64,000 nucleotides of DNA from Heligmosomoides polygyrus polygyrus (lineage: Eukaryota; Nematoda; Chromadorea; Rhabditida; Heligmosomidae). Both the position numbers and the translations under genes were made by a program. This document shows positions 23,347-34,748 of the stretch, in pieces; the first letter of the stretch is position 1; the number at the start of each line of letters is the position of its first letter. The DNA lies in contig OX377206.1 of NCBI GenBank assembly GCA_947396885.1, forward strand, positions 22,625,114-22,689,113, written 5' to 3'. The notes under the pieces are model-generated. The model had not been told where the DNA came from and did not search any database. It was given only the letters and a program-made list of their open reading frames with translations.

Positions 23347-24493
23347 TTAGGTTGGCAACTAAATTCGTGGACTCCCTCGTAGTCACTTGTTCTAGCAAAG
23401 ATTATCAGCTTATTTGTGCATCAATTCTCTTGCTCTTTTCACTGTTTGAAATCACTTAGTCTGCACTTTTCGCAACTACTCTTGTTGTCCTACGGTTGCG
23501 ATTTATCGGAAGTTTTTGTGTCTGAAATGAAAGGACACAGAGCCGCTCTCCACGAACGCTTTCTTCATGAGTACCAGCTCGGCCACTCTGCAATTGAAGC
23601 TGGGCAGAACACATGCGGAGCTCTAGGAGGTGAGGTTGTCCAACGATCGACAGTGTTCACGAGGTTCCGTGAGGGCAACGTCGAAACTGAAGACAATGAC
23701 GCACCGGACGACCTCTTGTCCGTGATCGTGAGCTGTCGCTAACGTCATCGAAGGAAATCCGAGCTTGGCAATTCGTATGTCGGCGGTCAACTTTAGGCCC
23801 TCACATACCTCTATTTAGAAGGTTCTGCACAGCATTGGCTTTTCTGTAAAACTCGGTCAATGGGTGCCTCACGACTTGGCCCTATCGCAGAGGAAGAAGC
23901 ATGCGGATGCCACAAAAGAATTGTTGGGCCCTCACAAGCAGGAACCATTTCTCCATCGACTGGCAATATGTAACGAAAAGTGGCTTCCACTAGATAATCA
24001 TAAATGTTCTAACCAGTAGCTTAAAGCAAAATAGAACCCGCTGCCAACGCCTAAGCCTGACCCAAACAAGAAGAAGGTGATGCTCTCCGTTTGGTGGTAT
24101 CGGGAAGGCGTTATCCTCTGAAAACTCATGAAGAGTGGTTCCAGTATTGATGCCGAAGTCTCCTCTTCTTAACTTGACCGCGTGCGGGCTGAACTCGCCA
24201 GAATCGGTCAGAAAGAAGTGCGCCGAGTGACTGCCACCTTTGCCGCTGCTGCAGCACTCCTTGGTTGAACGAAGATTTACCAATGTAGACCAGGTCAAAA
24301 TGCACGTCCAAGAATTTTCGCCTCAAAACCGAAAGAATTCTACGGCCGTATGACATACCAGCCACCTGATAAATGGGAAGAGGTTCTGCATTTCAACTGA
24401 CCTTACTTAGATTAAAGCTCGTTATTAGTTATTTTTTAACAAGCACTTTTGTTGAAGATGCTAGAGAGTCCACGAATTTAGTTGCCAACCTAA
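23347..24493 (+). mobile_element. Mariner transposon with perfect terminal repeats, internally deleted
   Basis: The terminal inverted repeats match over 28 of 28 bp and begin TTAGGTTGGCAACTAAATTC, at 23347-23374 and 24466-24493. TA dinucleotides flank both sides (23345-23346 and 24494-24495), as expected for mariner target duplication. The 1147-bp length is shorter than a typical mariner (about 1.25-1.3 kb). The TTAGGTTGG start resembles the cecropia/HSMAR1-type group known from hookworms, which is inference. It inserted inside an older SINE, which resumes directly after it. Confidence 0.9.
23527..24400 (+). pseudogene. Mariner transposase, inactivated
   Basis: The N-terminal helix-turn-helix part reads FLHEYQLGHSAIEAGQNTCG and STVFTRFREGNVETED, in place of the usual mariner 'RWF.KFRSGDFSLED' segment. 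Frameshifts follow. The block that normally carries the first catalytic Asp (CDEKW) reads CNEKWLPLDN near 23970, so Asp is replaced by Asn. The HDNARPH and SPDLAPSDYHLF blocks with the second and third catalytic Asp are absent, consistent with an internal deletion around 24240-24290. The C-terminus is preserved as FASKPKEFYGRMTYQPPDKW followed by a stop at about 24400. The protein would be catalytically dead. Confidence 0.82.
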
Positions 24494-24550
24494 TATAATC
24501 GGGTGCACGGGAGAGCCGGTGCCTCATCCGACTGCGCTACCACGTACCCA
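24494..24550 (-). repeat. Old SINE copy, right part (tRNA-like head)
   Basis: Continues the SINE interrupted at 23346: AATCGGGTGCACGGGAG, then CCTCATCCGACTGCGCTACC. Joining across the transposon with one TA removed restores the normal SINE order. Confidence 0.72.
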
Positions 24551-25696
24551 TATAGATCATACACGAATATAAACCATTTCAAGGATATTATAGAAACGTA
24601 TAATGCGTGGCCTGTCCTAAAACGGTTAGCCAACTTCACAAAACACCCCCATTCTCTTAGCACAACAACACGGTGGGTTCTTTGCGAATGGAAATAAGGG
24701 TCCATTAGATCGCGCAGGTCGAATTCGACGAAAATAATTACTTAAATACCTTACTTAAATAAAAACAAAAATGCTCCAGAAGTCATCTTGCATGGACGCT
24801 TAATTCAAAACAAAAAGCAAAATCGTCCAGTGGCTTTATAAAAATTCACGGGTTCTTATACAGAAGCGGGCCCGTGCATATAAAAAGACTCCGAAATATT
24901 GTCCATCAACCACACTTGTTCGAAAATGGTCATGTCCTGGAGTATCTTCTCCTGCTCAATATGTGGTCTCAGGTGCCGAGAGCACAGAACCCAACCAAAG
25001 ACTTTCACTTTTCGCGCACTGGCGCGCTTCCCTAAAAGTAGCGGATTCAAAACAGTACGAACTTAAGGGAGAATTAGGCGTAATAATCCGAGCGAACTGA
25101 GGCTGATGTCCTTTCTTCAAGACGTTACACAATTATACACAGAAAAACACAATTAAATCGCCTGAAAAGGTCGCCGAATGGTCCGGCCCCGTCGACGCCG
25201 GAGGGAAACCTCGGACCCAGGACGGAATGTCGGCAGGCGCAAGCCGTGCGCGTGCCGTTGGCCCTCAGACCCCCACCCTCTCGTCCGCCGAAGGCCTCTT
25301 GGCTGCGACTTCGTGCTCGTCGTCTAAACAGCTCCTGAGGCTCACTCCTCCCTTCTTCCGTGTCGCCACTGTTTTGACTTTGCTTTCGAAACATAACCAA
25401 TGAAGGAGTGCGCGCACTCACTTAGAATGTATACAACACGCACATATGTACACGCTGCAAAGAAGAGCCGCAGTCAACGAGCTGGATAGTGGGGAAAAAA
25501 CGAGGACGAGATGGGGGGACGGGCGTAGACTTTAGGCCCTAATTTACCGCCTTTATATTGTCAGGCTGGTCTGAAAACCGTGCAGTGTTTATATGACTAT
25601 TACATGTTGTACCGTTAGCAAAAAAGATTCCTCCAGAATCCTTCAAAGAGCACAAACCGAAAATCTTCACGTTTGAAAGAGGTCGAAAACGCGCTA
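24551..25696. other. No recognised gene
   Basis: Frames of 64-98 residues at 24856-25050 and 25125-25421 (both minus) lack known domains. The sequence around 25150-25400 is GC-richer than its surroundings. Confidence 0.3.
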
Positions 25697-27044
25697 CTAA
25701 CTAGAGAAGGGTTTCGAACTTCCACGGAACTTCAGGTTGAGACCAGGATCGTTAGAAAGAGCTCGGAATGCAGATTGCGAGCGTGTGTGTCAAAATTGCA
25801 AAATGAAACTCCTGAGCGAGTTATGGCCTGCCGAAAACGGGCCTCACCACAGTCTGGCTGTGCGACACACCGGGCGCGAGAGTGGTCATCAGGGCCACGT
25901 AAGAAGGGCCCGACAGCTGCGGCGGTGGCGCAGGGGTAGTGCTCACGCTGGTGAGGTGCCACGACGCTGGTTGGGTTCCCGTTGCTGCTGTTTTTTTGGA
26001 AATCATAATTCATCTTCTAAATGACATTTTGTTCTGAATTATGACACGTGTCTGATTAGATAGTCGGGAAAACTACCATACACATTTGTAAAAATGCCTG
26101 AATGCAAAAAACTGCTATGGTGACAATTTTATTTGCCATTTTGCACAAAGAGAGTCCAAATCATACATTGAATAACTAGAGGTGTTTCTAACAACCTCTG
26201 CATTCATGGAGCAAAGCAAAAAAATGTGCGAAGCAAAAAAGTAAGTAGAATGTATGATGAGGAATAACAAAATATCGTTGATGTACTGCACTTGGGATTG
26301 ATGTGGAAGCCCAGAATGTCGTTGATCTACTAATTTTTCTTCACTCACTATGTCCTTTTCACCAGCAAGGGTGGTGCCCATTCTTCTCGCTGAATTTGGA
26401 GTGCCAGACAAAGATGCACCAACTCGTGAGGAGAAGAAGATTGCTAGAAGGTCCGCAGCTATTCTACGTGACGATGATGCAGCTTCAGTTGATGTCGAAA
26501 CGGATGAAAATTTGGGATCAGATGTGCTTACTGATGATGAGTCCAATTGGGATCATTGCATGACGAGGGGGAAGAAAACTTGAACATGGCAGTTTTCCCG
26601 GCTAGAATATATTGGAAAAGGACACCCGTGGCTCTATGAAACGCCTTACGCAAATTACCTAGCACGTAAGTTCAAAAAAGCTCGTGAGTCTAGACGATTC
26701 AGCAAAGCAAAGATTTTGAAGATATTTTATGATTTGCAAAAGAAACGGCAGCAACGGAGAGCGAACCACCGACGTCCCACCCGACCAGTGTGAGCACTAC
26801 TGCTGCGCCACCGCAGCAGCTGACCGTCGCTTCTTACGGAGCCCCGATGACTCACCACTCTCGCGCCCGGTGTGTGGCACAGCCAGCCTGTGGGGAGGGC
26901 CCCGATTTCGGCAGGCCAGACCTCGCTCAGGAGTTTCATTTCGCAATTTTTACACACATACTCGTAACCAGCATTCCGAGCTCTTTCTAATGATCCCGGC
27001 ACCAACTTGAAGTTCCATGGGAGGTCGAAACCCTTCCCTAGTAA
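25697..27044 (+). mobile_element. Inverted-repeat element B (tRNA-like arms, short acidic ORF)
   Basis: Arms of about 310 bp at 25697-26010 and 26725-27044 are reverse complements. The outer ends read ACTAGAGAAGGGTTTCGA and, from the other strand, ACTAGGGAAGGGTTTCGA. Tandem A- and B-box motifs are present: TGGCGCAGGGG at 25926-25936 with GGTTGGGTTCCC at 25969-25980; on the minus strand TGGCGCAGCAG at 26800-26810 with GGTTCGCTCTCC at 26756-26767. The roughly 715-bp centre encodes a plus-strand frame (26350-26583) sharing its start with element C. No target duplication was obvious. Overall size and plan match elements A, C and D. Confidence 0.7.
26350..26583 (+). CDS. Short acidic protein of element B, unknown function
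   Basis: A 77-residue frame begins MSFSPARVVPILLAEF, continues through PTREEKKIARRSAAIL and then an acidic segment (DENLGSDVLTDDESNWD). The first 16 residues match element C (MSFSPERVVGLLLSTF) at most positions. After the stop, other frames continue with DEGEENLNMA and then GHPWLYETPYANYLARKFKK and ARESRRFSKAKILKIFYDL up to the right arm. A longer protein has therefore been broken by frameshifts. The basic end after an acidic start is compatible with a DNA-binding transposase whose catalytic part was deleted, but no family could be assigned. Confidence 0.45.
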   Translation: MSFSPARVVPILLAEFGVPDKDAPTREEKKIARRSAAILRDDDAASVDVETDENLGSDVLTDDESNWDHCMTRGKKT

Positions 27045-29174
27045 GCTATCTAGTGCATTACGAAGTCTACTTGATGGTTGATGTGAATGTTATTTACATG
27101 AACTTCTGTATGAAGTCCTGTAAATGTATGAAATTCTGTAAAATCTGTATACGAGATACCTGTGTCTTTTTGAAACGGGTGTATGGAACGTCCATCCTGA
27201 GTAACAATAGTGGTTAGAAAAGACTGTTAAAGTTTTGGAACGAAGCCACGGTTTCAAGATGTGGCTAAAAACCAGATAGCCACGTTGCTTCCTTTCTAAA
27301 AACGGAGTTTCTTGATGGAAACAACCTCCATTTTCAACAGAATAAAAGGTGAATAGTACACCACTATTCGGCAATCATCCGGATAGTGATCGTCATTTGC
27401 CGTCCCAGTACCAAAGAAGCGACCATTGAATTGAAGGTACGAATTATGAATAACGTGCAGATGACAGAATAATTAGTAAACTTTTGCTGTTCCAAAAATT
27501 CAGTAACGTCACAGTCACGACAATTTTTCTTAATGGAATAGTGGTATAATTAGAAAAGGAAAAACTCATAACAAAAGTACTAACTCAAAAATACATAAGC
27601 CGTCATATAATCAAAATCGTTGCTCAAATTAAAGGTTCAGCAATGCCGGATGCGAAATACAGCACACTCTTCCAAAGTGGGAATCCATGGCACTAACACT
27701 GTCAACGAAGTGCACGTTGCGATACATTGGACAGATGCGTGGCGCGATTTCAACAAGTAACATAAAAGAAGATTTTTAGGGTAAGAAGACATTTCTTACC
27801 CTTTCATACAAGCTACAAATATCCGGTGTAGTTAAAGGGTCGTAATGGTATATTCGAACAAACATTCGCACAATGTAATCGTTTTCCATTCATACTGCAT
27901 GTCAATGGAAGCACTGAAACCACTGAAACCTTCCTGCTAATGTTCTTCTACATCGCTTCCAAATCAGACTGAACACTTTCTAAACCAGATTGGGCACTTT
28001 TCAAAGCAAGCACGACGCATTTGTAATCAATCTAAAAAAAAAATCCATCAACCAGACCAAACTCAACTCCAAACCAAAACGAGTGTCTTTAAGGCAAAAG
28101 CGAATACATTCTAAGGTTAAAGCAACCTTTCGTTCAAGGAAAATTTGGCATGACTTTCACTGAAGACGGTCAAAAACTGATCCAAAAGATGAATGCACTC
28201 CTCTCCTTGGAATTGTATAAAACGTTTAATTTATGATTTAAAATAATGTTTAAAGCTTATTTCAAGGTGTAGGATTGTAGCAATGCTTATCAATCTATCA
28301 ATTAAAAAATGTCTTAGACAACTACATCGCGTAACGTTTTCTCTAACCACAAAACATTTCTGCCTAGTTACGTCTTGAAATCAACTATAAATCGTTAATT
28401 GTCCTTAAAAAATAAAGACTTCAGAAAATTTCAAACAGTACAATAACCTATTGGAACAGGTGAATTAAGTGTCTTCGAAAAAAATCATATTTAATTTTTC
28501 TTGAACCGAAAATAGTCTTAACCTTCAAAGAAATTGACTGCAATCTGGTAGACAAGCTTATCCGAAAGTTGCTCGTTTTGATGGCGATTAAGTTCATTGT
28601 AATTTCAAACGCGTCAAACTTGCCTTGAAGGTGTTCATTTTGACTTGCAAATGGAATAACGGAATTATATTTGAAAGCATAATAGCCTCTGGACCTTCGG
28701 AAATGTGTACCGTCATCGACATCAGGATCGAAGTGGAACTTCGACGAAACTTAGGTGATATCGCAATGCCACGTTAGTATCATCGTGACAGGAACCATAA
28801 CATGACTATAGTTCGGCTTGATCAAAAGGTATTGATTTACCAGTCGAGGGCCCAGTTATTCTACCTCAGTTAAAGCAAGAATTCAACTCATTGAATTATT
28901 ATTATTTATTATTATCTTCGTTTGACCTTGAGCAGAGCTTGTTTTCCACCGTGGTTACGCACTAATATTTCATTCTAGATAACCTTTTTGTTGTCAATTT
29001 TTAGTACATCAGAAGACATCTAGTATAGAATTAGAAGACGTGCCACCAACATCATTCAACTAGCAGTCGGATTCAGAAACCGTGTCACAAAAGTCGATAG
29101 ATGAAAGGACGAAAGAACAGAATTCTAATGCATCTCGAGTAGGTCTCCTAATCTTAATGAGACGATGGTTGTGG

Positions 29175-29200
29175 GGGGGGGGGGGGGGGAGGGGGAAGGA
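29175..29200 (+). repeat. Poly-G tract
   Basis: A nearly uninterrupted G run on the plus strand. The exact length is likely variable or prone to sequencing error. Confidence 0.8.
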
Positions 29201-29426
29201 CTGAACAAGAAATGGGGTTAGGGAAAAACCCTGGATCTGTTGTGGCGTTTCCAGCGCGACTTGGAAGATTCTGCAAGTCACAAACAAGAATCTACACATT
29301 TGCACTTGCAACTCTACACAACTTCATTGAGGAAGAATGGCAATAATTCGGAACCTTTGGATGTGTAAAATATCTGTTGGGTATCAGTATAATAATATCT
29401 ATATAAAACTATATATACTATATATA

Positions 29427-29470
29427 AACTGAGATATTATATATAATATAATATATATAATATATCAGTT
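29427..29470. repeat. 44-bp near-perfect AT palindrome
   Basis: Begins AACTGAGATATTATATATAA and ends with AATATATCAGTT. The two halves are reverse complements apart from a few positions, within a longer AT microsatellite (29390-29470). Confidence 0.75.
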
Positions 29471-29764
29471 GAGCTGTAAAAGGCTAAACGCAGGAAATTA
29501 CACTGTCACGTTTCCGGCTACCAATCCTGAAAGCCGGAAATGGAAGATGGAACGGAAACTCGAAAATACTCGAAAGCGGAAACAACAGCGAAGTGGTAGT
29601 GTGCGTAAGATTCGCTCAAAATGAAGGAAAACTCTTTTTGCAAAATTCAAAAACTTCTTCAACCAACACCAGTACAAACCTACTCAGTGAGCGAAACTAT
29701 TCAGCCATGTTCTTTACATCAGGAAGCATTTTTCAACAACAAAAAAACAGAAGGAAGGTGCATT

Positions 29765-30007
29765 AAATGGGGATGCGCCACGCACTCTACTTCAAACGCA
29801 CATCGCAGAGGCCAATTATATTGCAAATTTGGCCTATATGGTGGCTTGAGATAGCCAGCTGATAGACGTGTCAACGTTTTATCCTTTCCATACAGACCTG
29901 GTACCAATTTACCAAGCTAGGAGGGATGAAAGGCCTGGTTGGCCTGGGTGGTGCATCCGAACCAGGAATCTGTAATCGGTCGCTCGCCCAACTGTGCTAC
30001 TACGAGC
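29765..30007 (-). repeat. Diverged SINE copy
   Basis: Contains the SINE blocks GGATGCGCCACGCACTCTAC, TTATCCTTTCCATACAGACC, GGTTGGCCTGGGTGG and CGAACCAGGAATC, followed by a head CCAACTGTGCTAC. The tail is not preserved. Confidence 0.7.
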
Positions 30008-33000
30008 TAAGGAAACATTTTCCTATACTGCGACTAAACTGTCTCTTTTAATAGAAATGGTATACCCAAGATATTTAGCATAGTCAAAGCCTTAAGCACA
30101 ACAATCATGTCTTCTTTACTTAAACAGATCGCAACAAATCATCAATGTTTTTCGAGCTCGAAATATTAATGAGAGAAACTGGAAAGGATTAGCTGAAAAC
30201 TTCTGAAACGCATAATTTTAAAGAATAATTTCCAAATGCCGCTCAAAACTCATTTTGCGGCCAGATCGTGCTCTTTCCCTCTTGGACGCAGTCACATGAG
30301 AAAATATAGAAACATTTAACAGCCGTGGAATTTGTATAGGTAATATCAAGAATAAAGTAATGAGAGCAATTTTCGAAACTATTTTCTAAACGAATAGAGG
30401 CTAGTGACTGTGATTACTGTTTCGTAGTGACTAAGCTTCCGTTTACTAAAACGTCGTTTGTGGAAATGGATTTGAAACCATAGGGTTAATTATTCAATTC
30501 CATTTCAATTAGGGTTAATGTTGAAAATCGTTGTTAAATAGGGACACAACTGAAGAAAGTACGTTGTTCTTAAACTTGAATATTTTCACTTCTCTCATCA
30601 CACACCCACTTATTAATGCGCTGTCAAAAGAAATCATTTACAGAAGATGATTAATATTCGTGGACTACCTATGAAAGCGTGATTACGTCCTTTGTTTAAA
30701 TAGAGAACACCGATGGTATGGCTTATATTATTAATACAAAGCAGAACCGAACGTTTCCGACGTTTTAGTAATTTCGATGTTCCAGCCGTTGTTTAGTTTG
30801 TCCAATCTTCGAGTCAAAAAAGGTTTTGGCACCTATACATAAAAAAACACTTAGAAAGGCTTGCAAAATATACAACGTGTTATAAAAATATGGAGTTTCA
30901 CCATCGTTATGTGAGAGCCGAGTAGCCAGATTTTTGTGTAGAAGAGATCTGCGCCATAAATCTCGAAAACACTAGATTGAAAATTAGGCGCTACGTAAGG
31001 AACCGTCTATAAACCCGGCAGCGATATACTGGTTTGGACTGCTTTGAGCTACAAATTGTAAACCTATAAATTATACAAACCCTTTCTCAGAGTAAACCGT
31101 CGTAGAGAGGAACGGTAGAAGAGATGTCCAAACGATTCTGCCACAATTTGGGTGTTAAAAACATCTTGCTGGATCATTACATTGCATGAGGGAAATGGAG
31201 AGGTTTGCTTAGTCTGTACTTTATAATCTGGCGCCTCGATGGATCGGATGCCAATAGCAGCTTCGGCTTATTTTTTAAATGATAAAGTAATGGATATTTT
31301 ACACCTTAGAGATAGACGAGCAGCAGATTATATCCTAAATACTTTGAGGCCAGCAATATAAGCGGCTTTCCGGATGAATATCTGTTGTTATCTGTTGTTT
31401 TTTCCGCTCGATGAAGAAACGATTCGCAATTCAAAAGCGCAGAGGTCGAATTCGTGGCGCATTTACGTTTACGCATGGTTACAACAAACATTCCGCCGTT
31501 TTCTACTTTTCATTACTAATTCACTACTAATGACTATCTCTAAACTAATAAAAATTGAAAAATATGTAAACCTGCTAGCTACAAAGTTGTAGTGATAGCG
31601 GATTCAAATGCAGTTAACGAAGATAAAGGTCAGGGAGTAATACCATAAAAAACGGGAGCACAGCTGGAGCTTTCGTTATGTAGTGAAACCAGGCGCATGT
31701 CCAAGAACCAGTAAGACACGGGTTCGAGATTCGACGTAGCCTTTCTATTATACTTTTCTCAGACACCACAGTGTAAATGCCACACTAATAGTTTGCGTGT
31801 GTCTGAATAGTTTGTAAAGAACGTCTGGAAACGAAAACATATGCGGAGGGTGAGAGGCCACCACCACAGTAGGTTATTTGAGATAGCAATGTTTTGCGAG
31901 ACTTCCAGTTTTTCAAAGAGAAAGGTAAATAATAGATGATCAGAGGACCCTTCTTTAACGTCAGAACGCCTAGTGCAATTGGGAAATAATGCTGAACTCG
32001 AAAAAAGCTAAGCGTTTCTATTCCTTAGCAAATCAGAGTGAGAAGTGTCGCAAACGTATCCGAAGAGGTCGTCAGAGTATCATGGGCGATGAGCTCTAGT
32101 CATTAAGCGCTAATCAAAATTAGTGACGGCCGAGTGTTGTGTGGTGTTGAAGGGCCCGATGGGAGAGCGTGCGACACGCGCAAATCGCGTTTGCTCCGAA
32201 TATAATGAATTTACGCAAAACAACACACAAAATAAATAGGAGAGCGCGCAGAGAGTTGGAGTCGACAGCGCTGGACGCCGGAATTATGCATGTTCAGCGC
32301 TGGCCATCAAATTGGATGTTGCATAAAGCGGAGCTAGTGCGAAAGAACTGCTCGGCAAACGCCGCGCACCTATGTATACCTGGTGATCCGGAAACTAATG
32401 GGTGTACTGTAGCGAAAATCGGGCGACTTCATGTTAGCCGTTTTGATCTGCCCATTAGAGGGTAGCGTTCAAACCCGGTCGTTTTCTCCCTTTCCATAGC
32501 GCAGTGGAAGTAGGCGCACACTACACGAGTAGACCTTTGTTTGTACAAATTCAATTCCCATATGACACCGAGTACATACGAAGCCGAAGCTCTTAGGTAT
32601 GCTCGAAAAATTGCACTTTTTACGAGATAGTGAAAGCCTAAATTTTGCCGTTATTTTCTTAAAAAGTAAAATTTAAAGTGGATAAATTTCAACAAAACAA
32701 TAGGCTCGTTTCGCCACCCTTCTTCAAACGACAATGTCATATCATCTCTCCCGCGGCCCATCAGTGAAGAGGGAGACGTTATAACTTTTCGAAACGACGA
32801 GACTTTTGAGAATTTTTGTTTATAAATATTAAAATATAAATCGATTTGTTTGATCACTATTTTACGAATTAATCAGTATCTATACTTATTTTTTGTTATT
32901 CTATATATGTTACCAACATTTTATAGTGTTTTCCCTAAGTGCTAGCGATAATGTATACATACTTAATTTATAAGTGGTTGCGCATGTGAGCCGGCTGTTT

Positions 33001-33279
33001 CTTCGACTATCACTGAGTTGATAAGCCATCACTGTTCACCAGTCCTCAACACTGTTTAAGCCGCATTCTACTAGAGAATGAGAAATTGAAGTACTAGCGG
33101 AGGTTTCCAAAATAAGTCTCTAATGGATTGAATTAAGCGGCAAAGTCAGAATTAAAGTCAAAAGTAAAAGTAAAGTAGTCAGAAGTAAAAAGATGCCTAA
33201 TTTCTATGCACCAACACGTTATGGAATCTAGGAAGGCTATCGTAACTAAACAACAATCGTAACAGTCTCTATAAAGAAG
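30008..33279. other. Spacer without recognised genes
   Basis: Only short frames are present. A 98-residue frame at 32169-32465 has no domain. Two weak tRNA-like patches occur: GTGAAACCAGGCGC with GGGTTCGAGATTC at 31683-31735, and TAGCGCAGTGGAAG with AATTCAATTCCC at 32497-32560. Neither makes a convincing tRNA. Confidence 0.35.
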
Positions 33280-34748
33280 CTAACAAGGAGAGGTTCCCAA
33301 CTCATGGTGAGCTGTTGCGATGCTGTTTTGGCAGGATGTAGGGCATTGTGAGTGGAGTCCGGAACCACAGTCAGTTTTTGCTGAACGCTTTTTTAAAGAC
33401 CTGAAAAGGAGGCCTGAAAGCGTGCGCGCAACTATTATCAACCCCTACGACGCCAAACGACATGTGCCTCGGTGGGGCAACCGGTAGCACTGCCGCGCGT
33501 AGGAGCACACCGGAGGCCTTTTCAGTTCGAGTACGAGTGCTGCCTTTATCTTTGCACCTATTAGTTTGTTGCTATTACACTTTATTATGGTCACAGAAGT
33601 CAATTTTAAACCACCAATGCATACAACCAACCAGGGCTCTCTCCATGCCCCTTCATATGTGCTAGTTTTTCAACTATGCATATCTGTACCGTATCTACCA
33701 TATCACTTCTCTGCAAATAAGTGGTCTTATACATTATTAAATTGAAAGTCTTATATTCATTGTTTCCCTTCCAGTCAACAGCTATGGTACAAAACTATGA
33801 AACAAGTAAAACCCAAGCGCTTCTCCCACCAGCAGCATCTTATAAAAGGCAGTGAGGAACAATCTTCTCCCTGGCAAGGAATAACCACTTCTTCGCAATC
33901 TGTGGGTGTAGAAAAGGGTCCTGGACGAGCATATACGTAACCTCACTGTTATCTTACCCCTCACAGTCATCATCAGGTGTCCAGTCGACATCCACCTCCT
34001 CATCGAAACGCACCTATGAAACCATCTCGATGATATGTGTAGAAAGGTGCAATTTCCATTATACTACCTCTAACCTGTTCTGCCTCTTCTTCCTGACAGT
34101 CAACGTCTCCATAAATGGCGTCCAGGAAAAGTGCTTATATGGCATCTGCAACCGCAATCTCTCTCCTTGTGGGAGAAGTGAAATCCGGTGTGAAGGTGGA
34201 AAGTAGTAGGCCAACAACACGTTCAGGTGAGAACGACATTTTTAGTGCACTTATGTACCGATATGGCTCGGCTTCATAATATTCAACCGTAAGATAAGCG
34301 TATTTGTGTGCAGTTACGGTATCGTTGGTGATACGGTATGGTATGGTGGTACGGATATGCATAGTTGAAAAACTAGCACATATGAAGGCGCAACTAGAGA
34401 GCCTTGGTCTTTTCTAAGCATTGGTGGTCTAAAGTTGACTACTGTGATCATAAGAAAGTGTAACAACAACAAACCAATACGTGCAAAACCACTGGCAGTG
34501 CTCGGACTCGAACTGAAAAGGCCTCCGGTGTGCTGCTACGAGGCGGCAGTGTTACGGGCTGCGCCTCGTTGGGTGTCGTAAGGGTTGGATAGTAGTTGCG
34601 TGCACGCTTTCAGACCTCCTTTTCAGGTCTTTAAAGAAGCGTTCAGCAAAAACCAACTGTAGATCTGGACTCCACTCACAAAGGCTCTACAGCCTGCCAA
34701 AATAGCATCGCAAAAGCTCACCGTTAGTTGGGAACCTTTCCTTGTAAG
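33280..34748 (-). mobile_element. Inverted-repeat element C (tRNA-like arms, short ORF)
   Basis: Arms of about 400 bp at 33280-33700 and 34330-34748 are reverse complements. Outer ends are CTAACAAGGAGAGGTTCCC on the left and CTTACAAGGAAAGGTTCCC read from the right. These share the ACAAGG start with elements A and D. The tRNA-like block has a B-box-like AGTTCGAGTAC at 33524-33534 and, on the minus strand, AGTTCGAGTCC at 34504-34514. The interior encodes a minus-strand frame starting at 34239. At 1.47 kb it fits the size class of A, B and D. No target-site duplication was identified. Confidence 0.7.
34060..34239 (-). pseudogene. Short protein of element C, interrupted by a stop
   Basis: The frame opens MSFSPERVVGLLLSTF and continues TSPTRREIAVADAI before a TAA at 34135-34137. 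The same frame then reads on as ALFLDAIYGDVDCQEEEAEQ, an acidic segment like those in the other elements. A further acidic DVDWTPDDDCEG segment lies downstream near 33970 in another frame. The start strongly resembles element B. I see no catalytic domain; function unknown. Confidence 0.45.

Larger units (their letters stand above)
27045..29764. other. Spacer, AT-rich, with simple repeats
   Basis: No gene was recognised. A run of about 18-20 G residues lies at 29175-29200 and an AT palindrome at 29427-29470. The motifs TGGGCACTTTTCAAA and TGTTCATTTTGAC (28.0 and 28.6 kb) belong to a scattered motif set. Confidence 0.4.
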
